This document shows positions 1-11,687 of a stretch of 39,689 nucleotides of DNA, one piece after another. The stretch spans positions 66,721 through 106,409 of the forward strand of contig BLXT01007274.1 in assembly GCA_019648995.1 (NCBI GenBank), in the 5' to 3' direction. Below the pieces are notes generated by a model. That model saw only the letters and a program-made list of their open reading frames with translations, searched no databases and was not told the origin of the DNA. A program made the position numbers and the translations under genes. Numbering within the stretch: position 1 is the first letter of the stretch; each line of letters opens with the position of its first letter. This stretch comes from Plakobranchus ocellatus (taxonomy: Eukaryota; Mollusca; Gastropoda; Plakobranchidae).

Positions 1-2574
1 GTTGAGAAGTAGTGGAAGAGTGAACTTCAATCCGTGTGAGTTTCAAATTTATCTGATCAAAACTCTTTGAGTTATGCCCCTTTTTCTGTTTCTTTTCGGA
101 CATCCCTCGTATATGCCATACATCAGCAGCTTCAATTTATTATTTAGATTCAGGGCTTCGATTTTACTTCACTGTAAAAGTTAAGACATTAATAGGCTTT
201 GCTGCTGGCACTCTCACTCATTTCTAACCTAAACAGTTTATACCAATGTTCACCTTTAACAACGTACAGCGTAGGCCTACAGTTATTAATTAAAGTCTAA
301 ATTTAGATCGAGATTGTGCAGGCAGGGTTGGGGATCTTGAATCTTGATTTTAAAAATTATATTAAATTATATTAAATCATGGTTTCATAAAGTAAGACGA
401 TTCAAGATATCAACCTAAAAAAAAAAGGGAGGGGGGTCGGCAAGATTGAGAACAAGCTACTTAGCTAGACTCCGTATCTTTACGACTAGATTAGATCTAA
501 TCTAGATCTTATGATATCAAATATCAAGAACTCTAGATCTAGTTTCTAGATCAAGATCTGAATACATGAGTAACTCTACACTAGTAGTTACGTATGAACT
601 TGAAATGAAAGGGTTTTTTGTTTGTTTGTTTGTTTGTTTGAAGTTTTTGAAAAACACTGCGCCATAGGCCTTCAGTCAGTATTTCCATCGCAATCTAAGA
701 GTTGATTTAAGTAAACATGAGCTACTGTTACCATGATTTTCACCCATTTGTTGCATTAATTTTGATCTATATGCAAATCAAGTTGAAATTATAGACCATA
801 CAGAGAATTTTAAGTTTTTTTTTTTTGTTTTTTTTTATGCATGCTAGTCTTGATCAAGCAGTAAGACTTATAATTACATCAAAGCATTTCATTTATCCAT
901 ATGTTTGCATCTTTTGCAAGTTTAAAACACAATTTTACTCTTTAAAACTTTATGTGCATCATTGAATAGATCACATTGATCTTCTTTAATAGAATATTTT
1001 AAATTAAATTGACTAAAAAAAAACAAAACAAAAACGGGGCATTGATTAAACTTTACAATCCAAACATTTGATTCTGTCTTCGTCGTTTCGCGACGCTGAA
1101 GCTAGCTAGTTAAAGTGCTGTGCGCGTACGGTGTGTCATGTGACCCAAACAACCAGTTGCCTCTATTGAATTGTGTTGGGAAGAGCTGCAATAGCATTTT
1201 TAGTATTTTTGCCACAAAGGACTAACACGATGATCGTGTTAGACAGAATTTACGAAGGCCTACTATCCCCTGTAGGTGCCTATCACTATCAGTATCAGCA
1301 ACAGAGTACGACGTACTCTGATGTATCAGCTTGCACCCATCACAATAGCACAAGGCAGGCCAAGCGAGCCGCAAAACTACTAACTGGGCTACCGGCTACA
1401 CCGAGCCGGCCATGGAGAGTGCGGATCCTAAGAAAAAAATTATTATTCATCTCAATTGCTAAGAGAGCGCTTTTGTTAACCCAGCGGGTTTTTTTTTTTT
1501 TTGTTTTTTGTTTTTTTGTTGCTTACTTTAATTTTATTTTGAATCTTCCTGCCAAACACCCTATCCTAGATACTGATCACATTTTTTTCACGAAAGTTGC
1601 GCAAAACTTGCTCAAAATGGCAAAAGTTGTGCGCGCGAAAAACCGCTAGGACAGATTTAGAGTGACTTTGGCTAAAAAAAATTAGAAGCCACTGTGCCGT
1701 TTCGGCACACGACGTACGGCGAAGGTTAAAAAAATTACAATGTTTACGTTTCATGACTTGCTGCCATGTGTCCATATTCCTGGAAAGGTGACAGCCATTG
1801 AGAAAGCTGAAAATTTTCACCGGCCTGATAATCCTATTAAATATCGAGTCTAATCGATTGAAAAAAAAAATTTGGTGGTTCTTAGTCAATGGAATACTCA
1901 AAATGTATGTGTGTTCGTGAGTGTAGGGAGAGGGGTAGAAAGAAGATTTTTGAAAAATTACTTTAACTTCTTTAACTCGTGTGTACATGTAGTTTGTGAG
2001 ATTTAACATTTGCAAAACAATATACGTTCTTACGGGTTAGTCATTGTAGACTGCACGTCACTTTCATTGCAGTGTATGCGTACATTACCTTTTAAAATTG
2101 TTCATATTGTACTAAGTCCAAGTCGATTTCTCCATGTCATCCCAGATTTTTCGTGTCGTTAGATAAAACCCTTCTCCTTTCTCTTATTCTTATTATTATC
2201 ACCATTGTCGCCATCATCCTCCTCATGATTATTATTATTATTATTATTACCATTACTTGTGGAAGGAAAGGGGCAAGGGGAAAATAGGACAGATTGAAAT
2301 AAAATGAAACAACTTTACCTTTAAACCATAACTAAATCTGTAATAGATCTAAATGCAAATCATAGATACTGAGACTTCATTTTTTAACACTTCACTTGGT
2401 AGCACAGGACCTAAAGGAAAATGTTCAGGTGGATACGTGTACCAATCTACAATTACATGTATCACATCCTTCGCATTGGTATGCCTTGCCGATAGTGTAT
2501 GTCCTCAAATTAAAAGGTTAACTAAAATATTAAATTTAAAGCATAGGCTCGCAAAAGAGGCTCGGCATAATGCC

Positions 2575-2578
<4 letters not shown>
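1..2578. other. Non-coding left flank
   Basis: No gene recognised. It holds a 20-bp perfect palindrome built on TCTAGA/AGATCT at 486-505, a (TTTG)n run at about 611-640, a 19-bp perfect hairpin at 1301-1319, poly-T tracts near 814-836 and 1490-1515, and a short ATT microsatellite near 2226-2248. The open frames here have no family similarity and include poly-Phe runs from poly-T. Confidence 0.6.

Positions 2579-2630
<52 letters not shown>
2579..2630. repeat. (CT)n microsatellite
   Basis: About 26 uninterrupted CT units. They create false Ser-Leu and Arg-Glu open frames on the two strands. Confidence 0.98.
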
Positions 2631-2634
<4 letters not shown>

Positions 2635-3499
2635 TGTTTCACTGATTGTTAAAGAGTACCCACATGTCCAAATATAGTTTAATGATTCACTTATATATAT
2701 TTCGGCCTTCATTATTATCAAAAGCCAACCAGAAAAATGCAAGTGTTTGAGGAAAAATTTTAAAAAGCCTGTATGCTTTTTAAGATCGGGTTTAAACATG
2801 AATATTACATTGTAAATGGGTCTGATATTTACTCTATTGAGGCTGATTTTAAAAATTGACGAGCGGCAATAAGTTTCAAACATTTTTTCAGCTCTGTGTT
2901 CGAAAGAATCTCTTGACCTTAATCATGTGTAATAAATTCCATATTAAAGTATGTGCATTATTGCTTTAAGGCTTTGGGTTAAGATAACTTTTAGAATTGT
3001 GCTGACTACATTAAAAAATTTTGCGTCGAAATGTGCAATATTATCTTCTGAAAAGATGCATAAGAAAGAGGCAATATTCGGCGAACGGTTCATGAAGCAA
3101 ATGGCAAGTTCAAAATACATACAGTGCAGCTTCTTTAATTGGAATAGTCGAGAAAAAATATTGGCTCCATTTATTCGAAATTTGATTTGTCAGAGCACCC
3201 TATAGTAAAGAATTAACTTGATAAATAATGGAAGGAGGTATTGTCTATGGAACAAACTACTGCAAAATATTTGTGTCGATACATAGATCTTTGCTTTTGT
3301 ACCTAGATTGTTTTCTCTGAGATAGTGCAAAAAAACTCATTGGATATACGCTCTTTAAACACAGGAATCACAAAAACTCATAGTCAAAGATCAAATAACC
3401 TGTCCTACAAGCACCATCCACACATCTTAAGAATAAATTATTGTAATTAGAACTTTATAATAACATTAGGCCTATATATTATCATTGAATAAAACTAGA
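2631..3499. other. Non-coding, nothing identified
   Basis: AT-rich sequence with short open frames only; no similarity to any family I know and no repeat structure. Confidence 0.5.
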
Positions 3500-3955
3500 T
3501 GGTGCCACTATCATATTACACTTTTCATGTATTTCTGTACTTTATTTCATATCTCTCGATCCTAATGCTCAGAGGCCTTAACTCAGTACAATTTACTTTA
3601 TCGTACTTATTCCCATTTTTTTCAAAACAGTTGAATTTCACAGGAAGGCTTTTTGATAGATGTATTCTTTAATTTGCTGTAGGTTTGTGAGTGGAATACC
3701 TTACGTTCACAATTTTTTTGGCCTTCATCTATCGTGTTTTAAATGTCGTCAATCTGTTTAATATTTTACACTGATGAAGTTTGGATGTTTCTTTAGTACT
3801 AATTTTCTTTGTCGGTACCGTTTAGTTTTCTGTATTATAACTAATTGGCAACTGTTTGATTTGTCTTTATTTTATATATCGCAATTCAGTTGCCATTGGG
3901 TCCTAAATTTTATATTGTTTTTGGTGCTTACTGAGTGGTGATCTTGCTCATTTAT
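3500..3955 (+). mobile_element. Terminal repeat of a Penelope-like element, copy 1
   Basis: It aligns by eye along about 450 bases with 32140-32600 in the same orientation, and in part with the reverse complement of 31195-31470. Shared blocks include CCTAATGCTCAG, AATTTGCTGT, TGGCCT, CTGATGAAG, TACCGTTTAGTTTTC and TTACTGAGTGGTGATCTTGC. The third copy abuts Penelope-like coding remnants, so this is taken as a solo terminal repeat. It holds CTGATGA at 3771-3777, the first half of a hammerhead core, but the second half is lost. Confidence 0.75.
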
Positions 3956-5538
3956 AATCAAATCTTAAATATGCCACTTCTTCAAACCAAAACTCATCTC
4001 TTTCAATCATGCAGCCTGACTCAATCCCTGGTTGTCGCATCGTGTGCCCTATTGATGATTCAGTGGTAAGTATGATTGCTTATTTTCATTTCTTTGTTAC
4101 AGTAAATATCAGACAGTTGATTCTAGAACAAATTGCGAGAGACCAGGCCTACGCTGATCAATTTCGCATTTGTTCACTTGTTCGTTGCCCTTCGCTTCAA
4201 TGTTTTCCCCTTACCGTTGGCTAAATACATAGGCTTGGTTTTTGACTATTGAAAAATAAGGAGCAATTTTTACATCCTAGCAGTCCAGAAACCAACATTG
4301 CATGGCGCCTGGCAAAATAATAGAGCGTTACAAGTATTTGAGAATATGGGGTTTGCTTCAATCAATCAATATGGCTTTGTAAGACTTCCAAACAATTATT
4401 TTTTAAAACATGATCATACAAATCTAAAAATTAACAACGAAGAGTTGAAATATATATTTTTTCGCAAGTACAAATACAATAAATATATTATTAATTCGGG
4501 AAATTTTATAGCCCCTTTGATTATACATATTCAATTTAAATTTGGGCATAATCCTCAAAATGCTTGGAATTTTGGGTTTTCGATATAGCACTGAAGTAGT
4601 CTTATTCATCAATTATAGAAAAAAACAACTGTATTCGTTCCTCTAAATATTTTTACTACATTACTTTTCTAAGTCTCAAAGAGATTTCAACTTTTTCAAA
4701 ATGGATAATCAAAATTTACAGTCTGCTTTTATCATGAAGAATAATTCAGTCTTTAAAGAACATAAATACCCTCCTCAAACACAAAGATTTTGACCTTTTA
4801 TAGTATGGTTGCAATCACAATAAGCTGAATGAAAAGCAAGCTTTGGATACTTTTAGTTAACACCATTGCAAGCAATTATCAGGAATAATAACTAAGTGCT
4901 CATAATCTTTTAACAAAGATGTTCATGTAAAAGGGGTTGCCAAAATATGCGCTGTCATCATTGCTATGTTCGAAAGTTTAATATATTTGGACAAATTGAA
5001 CTCATCAATACATACATAAATCTTGAGTTTGTGAGTGTAATGGAATAAAAAGTAATGCCTTATGTTTAAACAATCATTTTTGGTTTGTAAATTTGCCAAA
5101 CAACTTTCTGTTTCAAACATAAACATAAACAGGATGACAAGATCACAACGAAGTGCTCACTCATCAACACTTCAAGCTAATTCACTACTAAGTGATGAGA
5201 CACAGACAAATATTTTTTACATATATGTCTACTTCTGATATTCAACTTTACATGAATTATACCTCACCTGTACTAAACTTACCTTCTTCATTTTTAATTG
5301 AAGATTCTTTTTTTTTCTTTCTTTCAAACAATAAAAAAAGAGACACAATTTAGGAGTCCACCTTTTGGTGATTCCTCGTACAGCAAAAAAAAAAAAAAAA
5401 AAAAAAAAATGTTTACGGAATTGGTTTTCTTCTTCTATTTTTTTTTTTAGAATATTGGCAATCTTCAAAGCTATATAATAAAATCAAGAGAAAGATTCAT
5501 GTCATATTCCATGAACAATATATCAATTCAATGTTTTC
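3956..5538. other. Region 3' of the transglutaminase gene, nothing identified
   Basis: AT-rich; probably contains the 3' untranslated region of the minus-strand gene next to 5538. An A-run of about 25 bases lies at 5385-5409. The short open frames show no recognisable similarity. Confidence 0.5.
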
Positions 5539-5683
5539 TCAGTTAGCTCTGATAAAGATGGGTAAGGAGGCGTTGATATCCTCAAGCTGGTCTGAATTGA
5601 AAATAGCGATCAGCTCCATCTGGCCAACTTTCTTAGGCACAATAGGTAAAGTGGTCAGCAGGGTTCCTTTGGGTGTTACGTTT
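5539..5683 (-). CDS. Transglutaminase exon 16: C-terminus and stop
   Basis: Encodes the last 47 codons and stop: NVTPKGTLLTTLPIVPKKVG, MELIAIFNSDQLEDI and the end FIRAN. This is the closing strand set of barrel 2 (G-x-x-x-L-x-A-x-F-x-S-x-x-L-x-D-I). Acceptor TTTCAG|A restores a split Gly with exon 15. I found no clear minus-strand AATAAA in the next 300 bases, so the polyadenylation site is undefined. Confidence 0.93.
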
Positions 5684-5808
5684 CTGAAAGTATATTGCAT
5701 TAAGTAAAAAATATTGGTAAGAAATATTACAGCCATAATCTTTTGGATCTCCATGGCAAAACATATCTTTTACTTGTTGATTATCATTCTCAATGGCCTG
5801 AGATTTGA

Positions 5809-6420
5809 TTACTCGATCACCTAAGAGGTGTTGCTGTCATTGATCGGATCAAGTCAATTTTCGTCTTCCACAATATACCAGATATATTCGTTTCTGACCA
5901 CAGGCCCCGACTTGCTAGTGCTGAATACAAGAAGTTAATAGAACTGTTCCAGTTTTCACAGGAACTAGCAACCCATTCTCAAGGTATCCACAGGCTATTG
6001 GGTAGGTTGAGCAAGCAGTTCGGACAGCAAAAATCCTTGGCAATTCACCCTTATATTGCCCTTCTCATGTATCGTATTTCTCCTCTGCTAAAAGGCTTTG
6101 CATCAAGTGAACTTCTGATGGGCAGGGAGTTAAACACAAAACTTCCTACCATTCAGAAAATTCGGTAATCCAAAAATTCTGACTTCGCTATTTTGAAATG
6201 AGCAGAGATGCAGGGACAACGAACATAAGAACTTTAATCAACAACATGTAGCTTGACCAGCTCCTGAGCTTCTTGCTGGTAATCCTGTATACATCAAAGA
6301 CTTGGATAGGTTGTGATCTGACAACTTTGACATCTCAACCCCTGTTCTTTCATCATCAATATATAGAAGGGTCCGATATGTCACAAGCACAAACATCTTG
6401 TTGCAACACAGACTCCAGTT
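5809..6420 (+). mobile_element. Ty3/Gypsy-type integrase relic
   Basis: An open frame without a start codon runs from 5809 to a TAA at 6168. It reads VIDRIKSIFVF, IPDIFVSDHRPRLAS, PYIALLMYRISPL and SSELLMGRELNTKLP, the end of a retroelement integrase core (family pattern I-P-D-x-x-x-S-D-x-G-P-x-F-x-S and L-L-x-Y-R-x-x-P). The normal DNG is DHR, so a key residue is changed, and part of the helix after the second Asp appears deleted. After the stop, similarity resumes in another frame (NFNQQHVA, PAPELLAGNPVYIKDLDR) with two stops. A dead, 5'-truncated fragment on the strand opposite the transglutaminase gene, inside its last intron. Confidence 0.8.
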
Positions 6421-6859
6421 CAATTGTCCCTGTGGCACCTTTCTTATCTCCTAGGCCTGCATCTCAAGATGCCCTTGAGACAGAACCAGTGAACGGTGCA
6501 AGTTTCTGCCCTTGAAACAGCAACCAGTGAATGGTGCAAGTTTCTGTGACATCCCAGAGGGTAAAGATGTAAACGCGCTGTTATTCCACTTTTAAAGCAT
6601 AGAACGTTCTTATCTTAGTCTTAGATGAATCTTGCTAAGTATATGCCATGTTTGTCTTCTTTTCATTCAACAAGGGCACTGTTTTTTCCAAGTATTCATT
6701 TTAAGAGTAGTAAATAGACTAATAAATAATTTCATTTATACGTGTTTCAATTTATTTGCTTGAGCATTATATAATGTCTTGCAACCAAAAGTCCAACACA
6801 TAATGTCCAGCCTGTAAAGCATACCTTTATATTAGACAAGGTCAAACAAGGTCAAACAT
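6421..6859. other. Non-coding, last intron of the transglutaminase gene
   Basis: Nothing identified apart from a short direct repeat of CAGTGAA-GGTGCAAGTTTCTG near 6488-6509 and 6525-6546. Confidence 0.5.
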
Positions 6860-7158
6860 TAATAATTAATGTAAAAAAAGTAAAGTGGGTCCCACGCTTA
6901 GTCCAAGCATTGGGGAACCAAGAGTAGGGTCCTGATTGTTCTTCGCATATGGCAGCATGAGATAGTTTGCCATTGCTTTCCTCCCCGCCTTTACTTTTGC
7001 TGGGTCTTAAGAGAACTAGCTACCCATTTAGTGCTGGGTGGATACAGAGGAGTTATGAAAATTGACTTGGCCTGGACTGGGACTCGAACCTCGAACCTCT
7101 TACTTGGTAGCCAACTGCTCATCCAGATGAGCCACCACTCCCCTAATAATAAATGTAA
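6860..7158 (-). mobile_element. tRNA-derived SINE with target-site duplication
   Basis: On the minus strand it begins near 7143 with GGGGAGTGGTGGCTCATCTG. An A box (TGGCTCATCTGG, 7134-7123) and a B box (GGTTCGAGTCC, 7090-7080) form a pol III promoter at tRNA-like spacing. The body runs about 270 bases to a short T/A tail near 6875. Near-identical 15-mers, TAATAATTAATGTAA (6860-6874) and TAATAATAAATGTAA (7144-7158), flank it and are target duplications with one mismatch. It sits in the last transglutaminase intron. Confidence 0.85.
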
Positions 7159-7496
7159 GTATGTTAAATACATACGACTTCAATTAAGGTATGATAAAAA
7201 TTATAATTAGAATAAATTGTATGTTATTGCCATCACATAGCAATATTCATTGCAAGTAATGCCCAGCTCCTGCGTGGGCTTTGAGGGGTTTCCCTAGAAA
7301 ACAACCCAGATAAAACACCAACATCATTGTTCATTGTATGCTCTGTCTTCATGTCTCCTACTCTGTATCACATTATTGTATTATTGTTACATCATATGTT
7401 TGATAGGATCTTTAAGCAGAATATAACGGATTTTAATCCTAATAATCTCAAAGAGAAAAACGAGGAAAACACTTTGGGATCTGAATAATCACTCAC

Positions 7497-7627
7497 CCCA
7501 AACGGAATTTGAGTGGCCTTGTTAGACCGTCCACCTCCACGTAACACCCAGTCAATGTGTTGTTCAAGGGATTGGAGAAAGACAATTCTGCATGGAACTC
7601 TTCTCCTGCGTTCACATGTTTGGGTGC
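7497..7627 (-). CDS. Transglutaminase exon 15: beta-barrel 2
   Basis: Encodes APKHVNAGEEFHAELSFSNP and TGCYVEVDGLTRPLKFRL, matching the family F-x-N-P-L-x-x-x-L-x-x-C-x-x-x-V-x-G-L pattern. The longest open frame at this place is a different frame and is not the gene; family similarity and phase decide. Acceptor AAAAG|GCA; donor GG|GTGAGT. Confidence 0.92.
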
Positions 7628-7811
7628 CTTTTGTGGTTAGATATATAAACAAACAGTGAAGTCCTCTTGTTTTGATCTATTTGAGAAAATCTGGATTTTG
7701 GCTTTACATTGAATAACTATGCAGCAAAAAGGGTGAGAAAAACATAAAATACCAAGGAAAACAAAAGTTCAAATATTATATCGAGTATATAAAAGATCAT
7801 ATATTTTACTT

Positions 7812-8514
7812 CACCCTTAAATTACCAGGCCCTTCTAGAATTTCGATAGCCAAATTGCCAAAGCAAGGAGTATAACTCTTAATTTTTTTCATAACAGATG
7901 CCACTAAAAAAATTGTATAAATTCAAATATTGGGTTTAAAAAATTCCAAAAATCACCATAGTTTGGAGATATTAACAAGCTTTCTTCTCTGCTCATACAT
8001 AACATGTTATGCTTTTATATCAAGAAATTGTGAAAAAAAAATAGTAAAAAATGACCACCCCTATTAGACTGAGCCTCCAAATCTGGATCCAAACCCAGCT
8101 CTAGGTCTAGTTTTAGATCTAGATCTAGAGTGCCATTGTTCCAGTCTTCATTGTCTACCCCTCTACCATCATCACTCATATTACTTTCATTGTCTATATC
8201 TGCTTCTTCCTCATCAACAGTGTTATCTACTTCTTCATTTTTGGTTATGGACGGACAAGCTGGCTTAAGAAATTGAAAGCCATTTTATAAGAAATCTCTG
8301 TATCACTACTATTCAACCGATTCTCATGCAGTAACAAACAAACAAAAGTAGAAGTATCAAACTGCCAATAGAGCTCTCTTGCGTTAGAAACTATAAAAAT
8401 AAATGGGCTCTGTTCCTGACAAAAAAAATGGATGCTAAACGCAAATATTAGCCGGAAATAGTAAATAGTGGGCGATAGCAGGCAATATCGGGCATTACGG
8501 TAATTTAAGGGTCA
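7812..8514. mobile_element. DNA transposon relic with inverted ends
   Basis: The left end reads CCCTTAAATTACC (7814-7826) and the right end GGTAATTTAAGGG (8499-8511), a 13-bp perfect inverted repeat about 700 bases apart. The outer flanks TTCA and TCAA are each one change from TTAA, so a decayed piggyBac-type insertion is possible; the 3-bp TCA flank is an alternative duplication. On the minus strand about 8290-8020 is open without a start codon and codes an acidic stretch (NEEVDNTVDEEEADIDNES, then Leu-Asp repeats from CTAGAT units), similar in style to the N-terminus of a piggyBac transposase. It lies in the intron between exons 14 and 15. Confidence 0.6.
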
Positions 8515-9397
8515 ATAATTCTTTCAACTTTTGGTTTTTATGTTTTTTCACTGTCAATGCTTTTTCAATTACAGACACGTAAGAACACACGGTGTATCAG
8601 TCTTAGACGGCTAAAAGTAAAAGCAGTAAACAGAAAGCAAAACTGATAACCTATTAAGAAATTGATGCAGTCACATTGTGGGGTTAGGGTAGGTTGCCCT
8701 TTGGCGGGTTCCCACTGAAAAAGTATCTATTTTAGTATTAATTTCAAAGGTGATGGGTAGCTGAATAAGAAATAATACCTATTACTTTTTCTAACAATGG
8801 ACCGATATTATTAGTAATGATTACAATGGAATTTCTGGGAGATAATATTGCATTGAAGATATCAGTGACTGGCAATAATTTTTTGGAAGATTTTACAATT
8901 TAAAATTTATTTAACTACAATTTAGCCATATATTAAGACACGTTTTAGCGTTAAATGAAAGGCTTCTAATAAATTAATAAATTTTGGACAATGATGTGTA
9001 CACTGTCTTAACAATGGCATCAATACAAAAGTTGCAAATTCAAAAAGAGTATTCGGGACCAATGAAAATGAGTAACAAATTGACATAAAAGTAAAAAGCT
9101 TATATAGTTGAGTTTCTCAGTCCATTTTCAATATTTACAGGGGATCATTATTTGCTACTTTCAATTGTGGTCAAAACTCGCATTTTCTGCAATCTGTGAC
9201 ATTTCTGTGTTAAGCACTCCTAATAATATTTAAAGTATTTTCTTTTTATTTTATCTATTTTACAACCCTCTCAAAATCTGCACACAAGCAAAGAAAATAA
9301 AGATGGGAAATTGACCAACGACAGTGACAGTGAAAAAGAGAAAAATATTATACATATTAGCAAAATTCTATTGACTTAAAAGTTAAGACCAGCTCAC
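8515..9397. other. Intron sequence, nothing identified
   Basis: AT-rich intron between exons 14 and 15, with no repeat or open frame of note. Confidence 0.5.
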
Positions 9398-9558
9398 TTT
9401 GATTGTAAGATGGGGTTTTCTCAGTCTGTAGTTTGGCGTGGCTGTGAAGCATTGACCACTCTCTAAAACAGACGCCCACACAGTCAAGTCCAGCATGCAG
9501 CAATCTTTCAGCTTCTTGTCATAATCCTGAGCAGTGACAGTGACCTTGACGTAAGCTT
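9398..9558 (-). CDS. Transglutaminase exon 14: barrel 1 end, barrel 2 start
   Basis: Encodes 53 codons, AYVKVTVTAQDYDKKL, TVWASVLESGQCF and LRKPHLTIK, where the last segment starts barrel 2. Acceptor CTCAG|AA; donor AAA|GTGAGC, phase 0. Confidence 0.92.
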
Positions 9559-10273
9559 CTGAGAACATAATTAAATACATTGTGATCTTTAAAAAAGCAT
9601 GGACGACTATATTTTAACTTATACAAATATTTATACAAATCGTGTGCCTGTCGCATTCAGAATCTTTAATTTCATTTAAAAAGAAAAACAAAAGTGAGAT
9701 ACGTTAACTTCCTATATAGGCCTATATATATACTGCACTCAATGATGAAAGTTAAAAATTATATGGTTCTACGTGTGACGGCTGCACGCTGTTTTTTTTT
9801 TTTCATTTTAAATGGCTTCAAAATCCAGTTTAATTCAGACTAATGATTTATAGGTGTGTAGGGAAGATCTTCACTTCTCTGATGAAAGAAGAATACTTTT
9901 GTTTGATTTAAATCAACATAAAATTAAGGTATTAGATAGATATTGAAACATGTGTAAGCTGATCACAAACATTAAAAAGGTTGGCTTTCAATATCAACGA
10001 TAACACATCTTTCCCATACTGTACTTTAATTTAAGCATACCGAATCCATAGGCAGACTACATTCATTGGTAAATTTGTCTGGTTAATACTTAGGAGGCCT
10101 TATGTGCCGCCACTTCAAAACAAAATTATCTGCATGCTATACCTTTTGCATAATACATGACAGATCAGTTCTATTTTGCCTCAAATAAAGAAAAAAAGCA
10201 AAAAGCTTGAAATTCCTGTACTTTTATGAAAATGAATGTGGATTAAAGAGAAACAAAACCTCAACAGACTTAC
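9559..10273. other. Intron between exons 13 and 14
   Basis: AT-rich; nothing identified apart from a T run near 9792-9803. Confidence 0.5.
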
Positions 10274-10478
10274 CTTGACTTGCAGTCAGCCTAATGGCCT
10301 CAAAAGGTTCCACTTTGAGTTTATCCGCCAGCTCGCCTGTGTAGTACATACTGGACACACTCAACCTCCCAACAACTGTTCGAATATCCTTGCTTTTGTT
10401 GCGCATGCGCAATATCACCTCAAAATCTCCACCCATCCATGTATTTTTTGCATCGTGCTCTATGCTGAAGCTTACGTC
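10274..10478 (-). CDS. Transglutaminase exon 13: beta-barrel 1
   Basis: Encodes 68 codons, DVSFSIEHDAKNTWMGGDF then RTVVGRLSVSSMYYTGEL, the first C-terminal immunoglobulin-like barrel (family pattern G-x-D-F-x-V and R-T-V-x-G-x-L). Acceptor ATGCAG|GAC; donor CAAG|GTAAGT. A strong AT palindrome sits just upstream in the intron. Confidence 0.93.
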
Positions 10479-10498
10479 CTGCATGACAGTTGTGGAAA

Positions 10499-10568
10499 AT
10501 TTTTCTAGTTGAATGTTATTATTATTAACATTATTAATATTATTAATAATAACATTCAAATAGAAAAA
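10499..10568. repeat. AT-rich palindrome, about 70 bp
   Basis: The left arm (TTTTTCTAGTTGAATGTTAT and on) and the right arm (TAATAATAACATTCAAATAG and on) are reverse complements with one mismatch around an ATT-rich centre. It would form a long hairpin in DNA or pre-mRNA, about 20 bases upstream of the exon 13 acceptor. It could be a tiny foldback element or a cruciform. Confidence 0.8.
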
Positions 10569-11687
10569 TTTATTATTTATAGAAGTAAGAAAAATTTACA
10601 AATACCGCTCTCCCAGAAATAAATGTTCAAGGATCTTGAAGATGCCATGGTGATTGGAGGAAATTAGAACTATTTATAATAATGCCTTGTATTAGTTTAT
10701 TTTGGTTTTCAAATTAGTTTAGTTCTAAAACTGACGTTACCAGGTGCCTTTACAAAATTTATCTTTTCTTTAAGCCGCTATTTTACGAAAATTTAATCTA
10801 CTTGAGGACCAGAAGAAAAATAGGTGCATAAATGAATCAAAAAGCAGTTACTAATAATGTTATTGTTAACTTCAACAGCTCTTGCTGGGACAAAATCCAC
10901 ACAGCCTTCAGATCTTACATTTTAGAGAATCTGCACTTAAAAATACATTTTTTATCGAGCTGACTCAAAATCTTCTATTGATGGAAAAGGGCATGCAAAG
11001 TTTCTGAAGGATGCGTAGAGAAGCAAAATAATTTTATCGAAAAGCACGTATTTTTTTCTTTTTTTTTTTTCGGTAAAACAGACTATATCATCTTCCGTAC
11101 CCTCAGTAATTACACATGAGTAAAGATTTGTCAGATGCATTAAATAATTATATTTTTTTATTTTAATATGTGCACCAACTCTCGTCACTTTTGGGCAAGT
11201 TGAAACTGAGATGATCTTTGGTTTAGACATGTTTAATTTTCCTTGATCATCATGGCTGAAAATCACATTGACGTTAGCAGATAAGTTAAAATAAACTATT
11301 CAAATATTTCACAAAGAAGAATTGACTATAAATTTGATTTTCCATCCATTGCATATTAATAAAATCAAAATAAATCATAATTTTCTGTTTAAAAAGCAAA
11401 TTCATTTAGTGTAGCTTATCATATGAAAATATACAGGTCATGAAGGAAGTCGCAGCCACACAGTTTGTAATAATAAACTGTATAATATGTATCATAAAGA
11501 CGCACCTTCTAATCTCCTAATTCAAATCCTGATATGTCTATTCTCTTTAATTGACTCGATTTGTGTCCCTAAACAGTATCAAATTTATCTTTACACTGTG
11601 ATTGTTATTAGTGTTTTGCTATTTTTAAAAGCATTTTGGAGATAAGCTGGAGATGGATGGAGTGGAAAGCAAAAAACTTTTACTTAC
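10569..11687. other. Intron between exons 12 and 13
   Basis: No gene or transposon recognised; short A/T runs only. Confidence 0.5.

Noticed and set aside
1173..1649. 158-residue plus-strand open frame
   Set aside because: It contains poly-Phe from a T tract and shows no family similarity; the codon pattern looks random.
7080..7143. Functional tRNA gene
   Set aside because: A and B boxes are present but no cloverleaf acceptor stem closes, and a long body with target duplications follows, so a SINE fits better.
7392..7652. Minus-strand 86-residue open frame
   Set aside because: The real transglutaminase exon 15 uses another frame over the same bases, as similarity and phase show.
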